A DNA stretch of 64,000 nucleotides from JAFKFH01 sp017307375 (GCA_965229335.1 OZ245874.1:558001-622000); one strand, 5' to 3'. Positions 36,733 through 44,836 are shown, counted from the stretch's first letter. Numbers and translations are program-made. Notes: generated by a model not told the origin, from the letters alone.

Positions 36733-37191
36733 ATGCTCGATGCGATCGCGCGCAATATTCAGGGCGACAAGCTCAGGCGGCTCTACCGCTTCTGGCAGAT
36801 CCAGGAACGTGCCGGAGCAGCCCCGCCGGCGCGCGGCTTCGATGTGGAAGGGCTGAGCCCCTGGGCGCGCGAAGTCGTGCTGATCGAGGTGCGCGAGCGC
36901 GCGCGCTATCGCTATGGTTATTACGGTACCAGCTTCCGCGCCGCGTTCGGGGTCGACATGACCGGTGCGCATGTCGACGAGCTGCCGGGCGAACAGGCCG
37001 GAATCCTGGCCGCCGAATACGGCCATATCCGCCGTACCCGCCGCCCGTACTGGCGGATGTACGCGGCCTGGTTCGGCGACCATTCCGAAACCTGGGAACG
37101 CCTGGCGATGCCGTTGCTGGCCCCGGGCGGCGAGGTGGGCTTCATCATTGCCGCCGCCTATCGCGCCGACAGCGACCTGAAGGCCGCCTGA
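36733..37191 (+). CDS. Single-domain PAS protein (PAS_5 type)
   Basis: 152-residue cytosolic protein made almost entirely of one alphaproteobacterial PAS-like domain. It begins MLDAIARNIQGDKLRRLYRF and contains WAREVVLIEVRERARYRYGY, FRAAFGVDMTGAHVDELPG and late ERLAMPLLAPGGEVGFIIAA, the usual pattern of this family (LRRLYxYW, then RYRxxGT). Such proteins are common in Rhodospirillales and Rhizobiales; their ligands and partners are mostly unknown. No output domain is attached. The start at 36733 removes an in-frame stretch lacking coding character. Confidence 0.75.
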   Translation: MLDAIARNIQGDKLRRLYRFWQIQERAGAAPPARGFDVEGLSPWAREVVLIEVRERARYRYGYYGTSFRAAFGVDMTGAHVDELPGEQAGILAAEYGHIRRTRRPYWRMYAAWFGDHSETWERLAMPLLAPGGEVGFIIAAAYRADSDLKAA

Positions 37192-37233
37192 CCGGTCATT
37201 TCGGCCCGGTCATTTCGGCCCGGTCATTTCGGT
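37192..37233. repeat. Three tandem copies of a 14-bp unit between convergent genes
   Basis: The unit CCGGTCATTTCGGC occurs at 37192-37205 and 37206-37219 exactly, and at 37220-37233 with one final mismatch. It starts right after the PAS-protein stop, and the third copy encodes the end of folB (Arg-Pro-Lys-stop). It looks like slippage duplication of the folB 3' end. Confidence 0.9.
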
Positions 37234-37586
37234 CTGACGATCTCGACCCCCACGATCGCGCCGGCCACCGCCTCGATCTTCTCGATCCGGACCATCACCC
37301 GGCGGGTCAGGGGGTTGCCGAGACACAGGGCGGCAATCCGCTCGGCCAGCGTCTCGATCAGACCGACATGTTCCTTCTGGCAGAGCGCGCGCACCGCCGC
37401 GGCGACCTTGTCGTAGGAAATGACTTCGGCGTAGGTGTCGCTGACGAAGCCGCCGGCCGGTTCGACCGCGCTGATGCGCAGCGAGATGCGCAGCGGTTGC
37501 AGTCGCTCGTATTCATGCTCGTAGACACCGATCGCTGCGGCACAGGCGAGATCGTTGATCAGGACGTCGTAGAGGCGCTCGGGCAT
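37224..37586 (-). CDS. folB: Dihydroneopterin aldolase
   Basis: 120-residue enzyme of folate synthesis that cleaves dihydroneopterin to 6-hydroxymethyl-dihydropterin and glycolaldehyde. Family features are the N-terminal LYDVLINDLACAAAIGVYEH (pterin-binding Glu), VISYDKVAAAVRALCQK, and HVGLIETLAERIAALCL, where the substrate-binding Glu lies; the C-terminal KIEAVAGAIVGVEIVR completes the tunnelling fold. Length is normal. It is divergent from the FliL-like gene, and its last codons lie in the 14-bp tandem repeat. Confidence 0.92.
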   Translation of the reverse strand: MPERLYDVLINDLACAAAIGVYEHEYERLQPLRISLRISAVEPAGGFVSDTYAEVISYDKVAAAVRALCQKEHVGLIETLAERIAALCLGNPLTRRVMVRIEKIEAVAGAIVGVEIVRPK

Positions 37587-37611
37587 GATCTGGCCATTTC
37601 CTTAATTCAGG

Positions 37612-37630
37612 CACTATCGTCGTTATAGTG
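37612..37630. promoter_or_regulatory. Symmetric divergent promoter element, folB / FliL-like gene
   Basis: CACTAT at 37612-37617 and its complement ATAGTG at 37625-37630 flank a 7-base centre, giving a -10-like TATAGT on the plus strand (37624-37629) and a matching ATAGTG on the minus strand. It sits midway in the 77-bp spacer between divergent genes. No clear -35 was found for either direction. Confidence 0.3.
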
Positions 37631-37663
37631 GGCGGGCCGAAATTTGTCAGAGGTAGCGTCGCG

Positions 37664-38122
37664 ATGATCCGCAGGCTCGCCGCCATAGTGCTCGTGACCA
37701 CCGCCCTGGCGCCGGCCTTGGCCATGGCCGCCGAGGACCCGCCGAAGAAGAAGGACGACGGGCCGGCCTTGCCGGCAGGGGCGAGCAACAGGCTGATCAT
37801 GCAGCCCTTCGCCGCCTCGGCCGCCTCGAAGGATGGCCAGATGGTCTCGATTCACATGGAACTGACGATGTTCGTCAAGAGCCCGGAAGCCCAGCTCGAG
37901 GCCGCCGCCCGCCAGTCGCCGATCATCCATGACGTCATCCGCCAGATCCTGACGGTGAAGGCCGACGAATTCTACGGTGCGCGCGGCGTGCGCAATCTGA
38001 CGAAGCTGATCGTCGACGTGATGAAGAAGCAGATCGGCGGCGATGGTTTTCACTCGTTCTGCTATCGCCGCCTGTTCCGGACCGGCCAGGACACGACGCC
38101 TTACACGGACTGCAAGACTTGA
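37664..38122 (+). CDS. Exported FliL-like protein
   Basis: 152-residue protein with an N-terminal signal (MIRRLAAIVLVTTALAPALA, likely cleaved after AMA near residue 23) and a linker with KKKDDGPALPAG. The globular part (HMELTMFVKSPEAQLEAAAR, SPIIHDVIRQILTVKADEFY) follows the pattern of the FliL C-terminal domain, which forms SPFH-like rings around the flagellar stator. True FliL proteins keep an uncleaved membrane anchor, and no flagellar gene is nearby, so this may be a repurposed periplasmic relative. I use the ATG at 37664. Three cysteine-containing C-terminal residues (FCYRR, TDCKT) could form a disulphide. Confidence 0.55.
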   Translation: MIRRLAAIVLVTTALAPALAMAAEDPPKKKDDGPALPAGASNRLIMQPFAASAASKDGQMVSIHMELTMFVKSPEAQLEAAARQSPIIHDVIRQILTVKADEFYGARGVRNLTKLIVDVMKKQIGGDGFHSFCYRRLFRTGQDTTPYTDCKT

Positions 38123-38149
38123 CGTGTCCTGGCCCGGCTCAGGCGGTCG

Positions 38150-38482
38150 TCAGAACGCGAGGCACTCGCGCAGCTTGTCGGGCACGCCCTTGTAGCGGAT
38201 CTGGCAGCCGTCCTGGATGGCCAGCTTGACCAGCCGCGAATCGCTCTGGTTCATGCAGGCGCGCAGCTTGTCGGGGACGCCCTTGTAGCGGGCGACACAG
38301 CCGTCAGACAAAGCCAGTTCCTGCAGGCGGTTGTAGGGCGGGCCGGAACGGGTGGTCGACGAATTCGACCCCGACGAGCCCGTCGAGGTCGGAATCGCAT
38401 CGAGCATGTCGGCGTTGCAGCCGGCCAGAAGCAGGGTGGCGACGGCCGCTACGCCGATGCGTCGTGCGATCTTGATTTTCAT
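38150..38482 (-). CDS. Small lipoprotein with two 31-residue Cys repeats
   Basis: 110-residue predicted outer- or inner-membrane lipoprotein. The signal ends in the lipobox LLLAGC (Cys22). After a Ser/Thr-rich spacer come two repeats with a 31-residue period: LALSDGCVARYKGVPDKLRA and LAIQDGCQIRYKGVPDKLRE, each with two Cys (DGC and C-terminal AC/EC). The duplication is also visible in DNA (copies begin 93 bp apart near 38168 and 38261). The paired cysteines suggest one disulphide per repeat. I do not recognise a function. Confidence 0.8.
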   Translation of the reverse strand: MKIKIARRIGVAAVATLLLAGCNADMLDAIPTSTGSSGSNSSTTRSGPPYNRLQELALSDGCVARYKGVPDKLRACMNQSDSRLVKLAIQDGCQIRYKGVPDKLRECLAF

Positions 38483-38619
38483 TTTCCTCTCTCCACGAGT
38501 TTGTCTTGCCGAACGGTTAGGCCATGCTAGCTTGTCGGACGTGCCGATGCACCAGCCCCGTGCGGGCAGGGGGGCCGCGTTGGTGCGTCCATCAGATAAG
38601 CTAGAAGAGCGAAACGCGA

Positions 38620-39771
38620 ATGACCCCGTCGCTTGAGGCCGTGCTGTTTGCCAGCCCGACCATTTCCTTGAATGTGAATGCGCTGAGCAACGGTCTCGAA
38701 GAGAAGGACCTGATGTTCCGCAACCGCGCGATGAACGGGGTGATTCTTTTCAAGTTTCCGAACTTCGACACGACCGAGGATCATTCCGGCGGCATCCCGG
38801 GCATGGATCTCTATGGCCCGAAACGGACGACGATGCCGGTACGGACCGGCATCTTCGTGCCCAAGGACCGCAATGATCTGCCGCTGGGCGGCTACGGCAT
38901 CTATCTCGACGACCGCAAGACCAACGAATACCTCGTCCGCCATCTCGGCCTGTCCGAGAAGGAGGAGGCCTACCAGAACGATTTCCGCATCATCCGCCTG
39001 CTGGAGGCGATGCCGTCGCTCGACCCCTTCATCCTCCAGACGTCGTTCAAGCAGCACTCGATCGCGGTCCATCCGCGTTATGTCAGCATCGTCGACGAAC
39101 AGGTTGCCCAGATCCGCGCGATCATCGCCGAGAAGGTCAAGCCGATCATCGCCAAGGCGCTCGGCATCGCCGATCCCAGCGTGCTCGAGGTGAAGGCCAA
39201 GCGGTTCATCGACGCGATCTGGGATCCGACGCTGGGCGAGGCGGGCGTCTTCATCACCGCGTTCGGCATCAAGCCCGAGGATGCGCCGGCGACGTTCTCG
39301 GCCTGGAAGGGCGTCACCTTCTTCCAGCATGAATTCAGCCGGGGCCAGTCCGACCTGGCGAAGATGACCGCCTGGCTCGATTCGAACGACTCGCTGCCGC
39401 TCGACTATCGCCGTCTCGGCCAGAACGAGAAGCAGCAGATCACCATGTTCCGCGACTCGATCCGCAGCAAGGTACGCAGCGTGATGCGCAACGTGAACAT
39501 GCTGTTCGGCGCCTACGAGCAGAGCTACCAGGAATTCATCATGCTGAACAACCCGAAGCAGTTTCGGGACTTCCTGTTCAAGGCGGAAAGCTATTACTGG
39601 ACGCTCGGCGCCTGCAACGGCGTGCTGGCCCAGGTCTGCGGCACCTGGCGGCGCTATTGCTTCTCGAACGGACAACGGCGGCCGCTCAACTTCGACCTGC
39701 TGGAACGCCTCTACAAGGTCTGCGATTCGATCCTCAAGAGCCGCGAGGGCGACCGCGACGCGGTGGCTTGA
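38620..39771 (+). CDS. Conserved-looking hypothetical protein (383 residues)
   Basis: Soluble, probably mostly helical 383-residue protein with no signal peptide or membrane segment. It begins MTPSLEAVLFASPTISLNVN. Stretches such as TFFQHEFSRGQSDLAKMTAW and FRDFLFKAESYYWTLGACNG look well folded, but I see no catalytic or nucleotide-binding motif. Codon usage fits the genome. The next gene, 112 bp downstream on the same strand, is also unknown, and the two may form a unit. I do not recognise the family. Confidence 0.75.
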   Translation: MTPSLEAVLFASPTISLNVNALSNGLEEKDLMFRNRAMNGVILFKFPNFDTTEDHSGGIPGMDLYGPKRTTMPVRTGIFVPKDRNDLPLGGYGIYLDDRKTNEYLVRHLGLSEKEEAYQNDFRIIRLLEAMPSLDPFILQTSFKQHSIAVHPRYVSIVDEQVAQIRAIIAEKVKPIIAKALGIADPSVLEVKAKRFIDAIWDPTLGEAGVFITAFGIKPEDAPATFSAWKGVTFFQHEFSRGQSDLAKMTAWLDSNDSLPLDYRRLGQNEKQQITMFRDSIRSKVRSVMRNVNMLFGAYEQSYQEFIMLNNPKQFRDFLFKAESYYWTLGACNGVLAQVCGTWRRYCFSNGQRRPLNFDLLERLYKVCDSILKSREGDRDAVA

Positions 39772-39883
39772 TACCGGATCCGCCGGAATCGCCTGATCCG
39801 GGCCGTGCTTGCACGCAAGCACCAGCATTGACCGGCAGGTCCGGGTTGGCGATGATCCCTTCGATGGAGATCAAGGGGTTGCG

Positions 39884-40438
39884 ATGACGGGCAGTCCGGC
39901 CAGCGCCGACGCCATTCACGGGCCGGATACCGATTCCGGCCCTGCCGACGATTTCGACCCTGCCGACGATCTGCCGGCGGAAGCCCTGGAACTGGCCGGT
40001 ACCAACATCAACGCCCAGACTTATCTCGCCACCGACTATCTCAATCATTTCAACGAGATCGTCATGTTCCTCGAAATGATTCCGGACATGCCGGACATGT
40101 TCGAGGATGCCAAGGCCTGGGCGCCGAAGAGCTACGCCGACCATTTCCGGGAGTCGAGCTTCAAGGACAAGGCGCTGGCGATCCGCGCCTACGAGGCGGC
40201 CCCGCCCCGCTACCGCCGGATGTTCGACCGCACGGTCGGACGGATGAACGAGCAACTGGTCGGCGGCCTCGCCCGAATCGATGCCGCCATCTCTTCGGGC
40301 AATACCAGCGAGCTGACCTTCCTGGTGCAGCAGGTCTCGCGCTCGACCCAGCGGCTGATCGACGTCTGCTCGTCGATCATCCACGGCAATGTCCGGACGA
40401 TGAGCCAGACCCAGATCGACGAAACGCTGGCGTTCTGA
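39884..40438 (+). CDS. Hypothetical helical protein (184 residues)
   Basis: The ATG at 39884 follows a good AAGGGG ribosome-binding site; the longer frame from 39809 lacks coding character at its start. An acidic disordered N-terminus (about 1-35, rich in Asp/Ala/Pro) leads into an all-helical domain: LATDYLNHFNEIVMFLEMIP, YRRMFDRTVGRMNEQLVGGL and VQQVSRSTQRLIDVCSSIIH. No signal peptide is present. The layout resembles helical-bundle adaptor proteins but nothing specific can be assigned. It follows another unknown gene on the same strand. Confidence 0.7.
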   Translation: MTGSPASADAIHGPDTDSGPADDFDPADDLPAEALELAGTNINAQTYLATDYLNHFNEIVMFLEMIPDMPDMFEDAKAWAPKSYADHFRESSFKDKALAIRAYEAAPPRYRRMFDRTVGRMNEQLVGGLARIDAAISSGNTSELTFLVQQVSRSTQRLIDVCSSIIHGNVRTMSQTQIDETLAF

Positions 40439-40450
40439 GCTTTCGCGCTT

Positions 40451-40478
40451 TTGCACTGCGGTAGCGGTGTGCTATCTA
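40451..40478 (+). promoter_or_regulatory. Candidate promoter for the aldo/keto reductase gene
   Basis: TTGCAC at 40451-40456, a 16-bp spacer, and TATCTA at 40473-40478. Both hexamers are near consensus and lie 78 bp before the reductase start in the 117-bp gap after the preceding gene. Confidence 0.4.
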
Positions 40479-40555
40479 GATGCGGTGGGTCATGCGCCGC
40501 CGTGCTGCTATGCGTTGCAGATGGGCGGACGCCAGTGCGGGAGTGCGGCTGTCCG

Positions 40556-41602
40556 ATGCTTTATCGTCGTCTCGGTCACAGCGATCTCAAGGTGTCGGCG
40601 ATCTGCCTCGGCACCATGACCTTCGGCGAACAGAACACCGAAGCCGACGCCCATGCCCAGCTCGACATGGCGATCGCTCGCGGCATCAACTTCATCGATG
40701 CCGCCGAAATGTACCCGGTGCCGCCGATGGCATCGACGGCCGGTCGCACCGAGCGCTATATCGGATCGTGGCTCAAGGCGCGGGGCGGTCGCGACAAGAT
40801 CGTGCTCGCCACCAAGGTCGCGGGCCGCGGTCCGTCGACCTGGCTGCGCCAGGGCAGCGTCGCGGAAACCCGGCTCGACCGGGCCCAGATCGTCGAGGCG
40901 GTCGACGCCTCGCTGGCCAAGCTCGGCACCGACTATATCGACCTCTACCAGATCCACTGGCCCGACCGGCCGACCAATCATTTCGGCAAGCTGAACTACG
41001 AGGCGGTGCCGGCGGACGATTCGATCCCGATCGAGGAAACCCTGTCGGTGATGGGCGATCTGGTCCGCGCCGGAAAGATCCGTCATGTCGGGTTGTCGAA
41101 CGAGTCGCCGTGGGGCGTGCATCGCTACCTGCGCGCCGCCGAGACGCTCGGCCTGCCGCGCCCGGTTTCGATCCAGAACGCCTACAGCCTGGTCAATCGC
41201 GTGTTCGAGATCGGCCTCGCCGAATTCGCTGCCCGTGAAGACCTGCCGCTGATGTGCTACTCGCCGCTGGCGATGGGTGTGCTGTGCGGCAAGTACCTGA
41301 ACGGGGCGCGGCCGGCCGGGGCGCGGCTGACGCTTTATGAACGCTTCAAGCGCTACTCCAACCCGGAGACCGAGCGGGCCGCGGCCGAGTACGTGACGCT
41401 GGCCGGTCGGCTCGGCATCAAGCCGGGCCATCTGGCCCTGGCCTTCGCCCTGTCGCGGCCGTTCATGGCCTCGGTGATCATCGGGGCGACCAACCTCGAC
41501 CAGCTCAAGGAAAACATCGACGCGATCGACGTGACGCTGGGGCCCGATGCCCTGGCCGCGATCGACGCCATTCACAGGACCCAGCCCAACCCGTCGCCCT
41601 GA
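40556..41602 (+). CDS. NADP(H)-dependent aldo/keto reductase (Tas-like)
   Basis: 348-residue TIM-barrel oxidoreductase. It begins MLYRRLGHSDLKVSAICLGT. The catalytic tetrad of the family is visible: Asp/Tyr in INFIDAAEMYPVPP, Lys in KIVLATKVAGRG and His in LYQIHWPDRP. RHVGLSNESPWGVHRYL, YSPLAMGVLCGKYLNG and the C-terminal VIIGATNLDQLKENIDAIDV are typical of the Tas/Kv-beta-like branch. The insertion MYPVPPMASTAGRTERYIG matches Tas. The true start is 40556; longer upstream frames lack coding character. Confidence 0.92.
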   Translation: MLYRRLGHSDLKVSAICLGTMTFGEQNTEADAHAQLDMAIARGINFIDAAEMYPVPPMASTAGRTERYIGSWLKARGGRDKIVLATKVAGRGPSTWLRQGSVAETRLDRAQIVEAVDASLAKLGTDYIDLYQIHWPDRPTNHFGKLNYEAVPADDSIPIEETLSVMGDLVRAGKIRHVGLSNESPWGVHRYLRAAETLGLPRPVSIQNAYSLVNRVFEIGLAEFAAREDLPLMCYSPLAMGVLCGKYLNGARPAGARLTLYERFKRYSNPETERAAAEYVTLAGRLGIKPGHLALAFALSRPFMASVIIGATNLDQLKENIDAIDVTLGPDALAAIDAIHRTQPNPSP

Positions 41603-41644
41603 CCCTGGACCGTTTCACGTCAACCCCCTGATGGAGGGTGCGCC

Positions 41645-42283
41645 ATGATCCGATTGTTCGTCGCCCTGACCCTGCCCGAAAACGTACGGCAGGGTCTGTC
41701 GTTTTTATGTGGTGGCGTGCCCGGTGCGCGCTGGCAGCGGCCCGACCAGATGCACCTGACCCTGCGCTTCATCGGCGAGATCGACGAAGGCACCGCCGGC
41801 GACGTGGTCGAGGCGCTGGAAGGGGTGACGATGGATCCGTTCCCGCTGGCCTTGCAGGGGGTCGGCGCCTTCGGCGAGAAGCGGCGCTCGCACGTCCTGT
41901 GGGCAGGCGTACGGCCCGAGCCCGAATTGCTGCGCCTGCAGGGCAAGATCGAGACCGCGCTGATCCGGGTCGGGCTGGAGCCCGAGCGTCGCAAGTACCA
42001 GCCGCATGTGACGCTGGCCCGGCTCGGCCAGACCAGCGAGGCCAAGGTGGTCGACTTCCTGTCGGCCAATGGTGGTTTCGCGTCGCCACCGTTCATGGTC
42101 GAAGGCTTCACGCTCTATTCGTCATTCCGCGGCCATGGCGGTGCGATCTACCGGCCTGAGGAAACCTTCGCGCTGGGCGGTTACGATTTCAGCGACGAAG
42201 ACGACGGCTACGACGAGTACGAGCAGGACGAGCACGGGCCCTATGCCGACGCGCAGGCTCCGTTCTGGGCCGACGCCGGCTGA
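41645..42283 (+). CDS. thpR: RNA 2',3'-cyclic phosphodiesterase
   Basis: 212-residue 2H phosphoesterase family protein. The two catalytic motifs are HLTL at residues 37-40 and HVTL at 121-124, spaced as in ThpR/LigT, which hydrolyse 2',3'-cyclic phosphates of RNA to 2'-phosphates. The N-terminus MIRLFVALTLPENVRQGL is typical. After the core there is an unusual acidic tail (about 183-212, with SDEDDGYDEYEQDEHG) that most family members lack. It is followed 22 bp later by a sirtuin gene, suggesting cotranscription. Confidence 0.93.
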   Translation: MIRLFVALTLPENVRQGLSFLCGGVPGARWQRPDQMHLTLRFIGEIDEGTAGDVVEALEGVTMDPFPLALQGVGAFGEKRRSHVLWAGVRPEPELLRLQGKIETALIRVGLEPERRKYQPHVTLARLGQTSEAKVVDFLSANGGFASPPFMVEGFTLYSSFRGHGGAIYRPEETFALGGYDFSDEDDGYDEYEQDEHGPYADAQAPFWADAG

Positions 42284-42305
42284 AGCGGGGTACGGGCGGG
42301 CCACC

Positions 42306-43004
42306 GTGACCTATCGCCGTATCGTCATCCTGACCGGGGCCGGGATATCGGCCGAATCCGGCCTCGGCACTTTCCGCGACAAGGACGGGCTGTGGACGCG
42401 CTACGACCTCGAGGACGTGGCGACCCCCGAGGGTTTCGCCCGCAATCCCGCCTTCGTGCATGAGTTCTACAACGCGCGACGGGCCAATTGCCTGGGCGCC
42501 GAGCCCAATGCGGCCCATCTCGCCCTGGCGGCGCTGGAGGCGCGGTATCCGGGCGACGTCCTGATTGTGACCCAGAACGTGGACGACCTGCATGAACGCG
42601 CAGGCAGCGGCCGGTTGCTGCACATGCATGGCGAATTGCTGAAGATCCGCTGTACCAATTGCGGCGCGATCCACGGCTGGACCCACGACTGCTTCGTCGA
42701 GACACCCTGCCCGAGTTGCCTCGTCGCCGGCTACATGCGTCCCCATGTCGTCTGGTTCCGGGAAATGCCGATGTACATGGAGCGGATCTACGCCGCGCTC
42801 GCCGCCTGCGACCTGTTCGTCGCGATCGGTACCTCGGGCAATGTCTACCCGGCCGCGGACTTTGTTGCCGAGGCGCCGGGTCATACGGTCGAACTGAACC
42901 TGGAACCCTCCGACCGGGCCGGGATGTTCGCCGAAGCCGTGCACGGCCCGGCCTCGGCGGTGGTGCCGGCGTTCGTGGACAGGCTGTTGGCTGGCCGGGC
43001 CTAG
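42306..43004 (+). CDS. cobB: NAD-dependent protein deacylase (sirtuin)
   Basis: 232-residue class III sirtuin that removes acyl groups from lysines using NAD. The NAD motif is LTGAGISAESGLGTFRDKDG, TQNVDDLHERAGS follows, and the catalytic base is His108 in LLHMHGE. Zinc ligands Cys116/Cys119 and Cys135/Cys138 are present. Tyr55 and Arg58 in EFYNARR match the pair that lets SIRT5/CobB accept succinyl and other acidic acyl groups. The start is a GTG at 42306, 22 bp after thpR; the longer frame overlaps thpR. Confidence 0.93.
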   Translation: MTYRRIVILTGAGISAESGLGTFRDKDGLWTRYDLEDVATPEGFARNPAFVHEFYNARRANCLGAEPNAAHLALAALEARYPGDVLIVTQNVDDLHERAGSGRLLHMHGELLKIRCTNCGAIHGWTHDCFVETPCPSCLVAGYMRPHVVWFREMPMYMERIYAALAACDLFVAIGTSGNVYPAADFVAEAPGHTVELNLEPSDRAGMFAEAVHGPASAVVPAFVDRLLAGRA

Positions 43005-43082
43005 CTCGCGGTGCCGTTTCCCGGTCCGATTGGCCCGGCGTGCAGGAAGGCTTGGCCAGTCAGGGTCGCGATGATAGCGTTG

Positions 43083-43096
43083 CCCCCGTTCGGGGG
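43083..43096 (+). promoter_or_regulatory. Hairpin that would sequester the ribosome-binding site of the next gene
   Basis: CCCCCG and CGGGGG form a perfect stem with a 2-base loop (or five G-C pairs with a GTTC tetraloop). The right arm plus the next two bases (GGGGGAG, 43092-43098) is the only good ribosome-binding site for the GTG start at 43109. The stem could therefore hold translation of the 575-residue protein down until it is opened. Confidence 0.45.
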
Positions 43097-43108
43097 AGTT
43101 GCCAGATC

Positions 43109-44836
43109 GTGTCCACGCCGGAATTGTTCGAACTCCATGTCCGCCGCGACGGGCGCTGGGGTATCGAGGAAACCTCCAAGTCGGAGGCCGAGGCGATCGA
43201 GACGGCAAAGCGCAAGATCCGCTTGCCCGACATCGACGGCGTTCGCGTGGTGCGCGAAGGCGACAACCGCTTCGGCCGCCTCAGCGTCAATACCGTCTTT
43301 TCCCAGGAAAAACCGCGCGGTGATTCCGGCCCGGTGGTGGTCGGCCGCATCGATCGCGCCCCGGCCTGCGAGGAACGCGACGCCCTCTATGGGGTGCCGG
43401 CGCGCCAGACCATGGCCAAGCTGTTCAAGGGCTATCTCGCCAAGCTCGTCGTGACCCCCACCGAGGTGATGCACAACGCCCGCGAAATGAAGCGGGTGAT
43501 GGACCGCGATACCCTCGTCTCCACCGCCATCGGCCGTGTCGCCAACCTGCAGACCGGCGGCGATCAGGCTGCGGCCAAGGGACGGCGCGACATGCTCTCG
43601 GGCTTCGTCGACGAGATCGCGACCCGGGCCCGCGATGTCGAGAAGGTGGCCTTGCCGTCGATCGCCAAGCTCGGCCCGGACGGACTGGCCGAAGATGTGG
43701 CCGGCAAGGCCCGCACCAACGCCGAGGCCGACTACCTGCTGCGTGTCGCGATCAGCCGCGACCTGGTCAATGAGCGGACCTGGTTCGGCAAGCTCGATTC
43801 GACGGTCGGCTGGGCGACCTCGAGCGCCCGGCCCAAGCCGATCGCGGCCCTCGACGACTTCATCGCCGATACCCTGAACGACGCCGCGCTGGTCCAGGAT
43901 CTGCTGGGGCCGCAGCCCGACCTCGTCGCCGCGCTGAAAGCGCTGCTCGAGCTGATCGACGGACGGGTGCCGCATCAGCCGGCCAAGCCCGATACCGCGA
44001 TCGGCGAGGTCGGTGCGACCGCCGGCAAGCTTGCCGCATTATTCGAACAGGACAAGCTGCCCGGCGCCAGGTCCATCCTGCTCGACCGGGTCCGCAACGA
44101 ACTGGCCGGTCCCAATCCATTGACCCGCGGTCCGGCCGCCGACGAGGGCAACGCGCTGCACGACCTTGCCCTGCGGCTGGTACCGGCGATGCAGGACCTG
44201 GTCGGCGGCCCGGACATGGCCGAGGCGATCGTCGAGCGCCAGTCGCGCATCGCCAATCGCGGCGGTGCCGCCGGGCGGCGCGAGGCGGTCGAGGCAGTCT
44301 GCCGGTTGCTGGCCGAACCGGCCCGGCAGGTCCGTTTCCTCGTTGCCGTCCAGGAATCGTCGACCGGGCCGGCGGTGGCCGAGACCGTCGACGACATTCT
44401 CGACCGGCTGATCGTCAAGGCGGAGGATCTTGCCGTTCTGGCGCCCAAGGCGAATTCCGACAGCGAACGGTTGTCGGCGGCGACCGGCATCTTCTATCAG
44501 CTGGACCGCTCGCGGCTCGAACCGCGGCGGCGCGACGACCTGACCCGGCATATCGACCAGCTGCTGCTGCGCCATATCCGTGACACCAACCTGATCGCGC
44601 GGCTGGATGCACCCGAACGGGCGTTGCGTGAACGCGCCGAACTCCTGATCAGTCTGTGCCTGCCCGAGATCCTGCCGCCCGGCGAGGCGGCAATGGCCAC
44701 GCGCCAGATCATCGTCGACTATCTGCGGCAGCCGAACTTCGAGGAGAAGGTCGTCGCCGACCTGACCGATGCGGTTGCCCGGGCAAATGCCCTGCGGCGA
44801 TTGTTCGACCTGATGCGCCGTGCCGGGTTTCGCTGA
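43109..44836 (+). CDS. Unknown 575-residue protein, first of a tandem paralogue pair
   Basis: Soluble 575-residue protein without signal peptide, membrane segment or known catalytic motif. An N-terminal module (about 1-70) has strand-helix-strand character: ELFELHVRRDGRWGIEETSK, then AIETAKRKIRLPDIDGVRVV. After a variable linker comes a long helical body with blocks shared with the second copy: VMHNAREMKRVMDRDTLVST, AALDDFIADTLNDAALVQDL, ANRGGAAGRREAVEAVCRLL and LCLPEILPPGEAAMATRQII. The GTG start at 43109 follows a GGGGGAG site in a hairpin; longer frames overlap cobB. The copies have exactly equal length and about half their residues look identical. I do not recognise the family. Confidence 0.8.
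   Translation: MSTPELFELHVRRDGRWGIEETSKSEAEAIETAKRKIRLPDIDGVRVVREGDNRFGRLSVNTVFSQEKPRGDSGPVVVGRIDRAPACEERDALYGVPARQTMAKLFKGYLAKLVVTPTEVMHNAREMKRVMDRDTLVSTAIGRVANLQTGGDQAAAKGRRDMLSGFVDEIATRARDVEKVALPSIAKLGPDGLAEDVAGKARTNAEADYLLRVAISRDLVNERTWFGKLDSTVGWATSSARPKPIAALDDFIADTLNDAALVQDLLGPQPDLVAALKALLELIDGRVPHQPAKPDTAIGEVGATAGKLAALFEQDKLPGARSILLDRVRNELAGPNPLTRGPAADEGNALHDLALRLVPAMQDLVGGPDMAEAIVERQSRIANRGGAAGRREAVEAVCRLLAEPARQVRFLVAVQESSTGPAVAETVDDILDRLIVKAEDLAVLAPKANSDSERLSAATGIFYQLDRSRLEPRRRDDLTRHIDQLLLRHIRDTNLIARLDAPERALRERAELLISLCLPEILPPGEAAMATRQIIVDYLRQPNFEEKVVADLTDAVARANALRRLFDLMRRAGFR

Noticed and set aside
37192..37233. Tandem repeats considered as a CRISPR array
   Set aside because: Unit is 14 bp with no spacers and no cas genes nearby.
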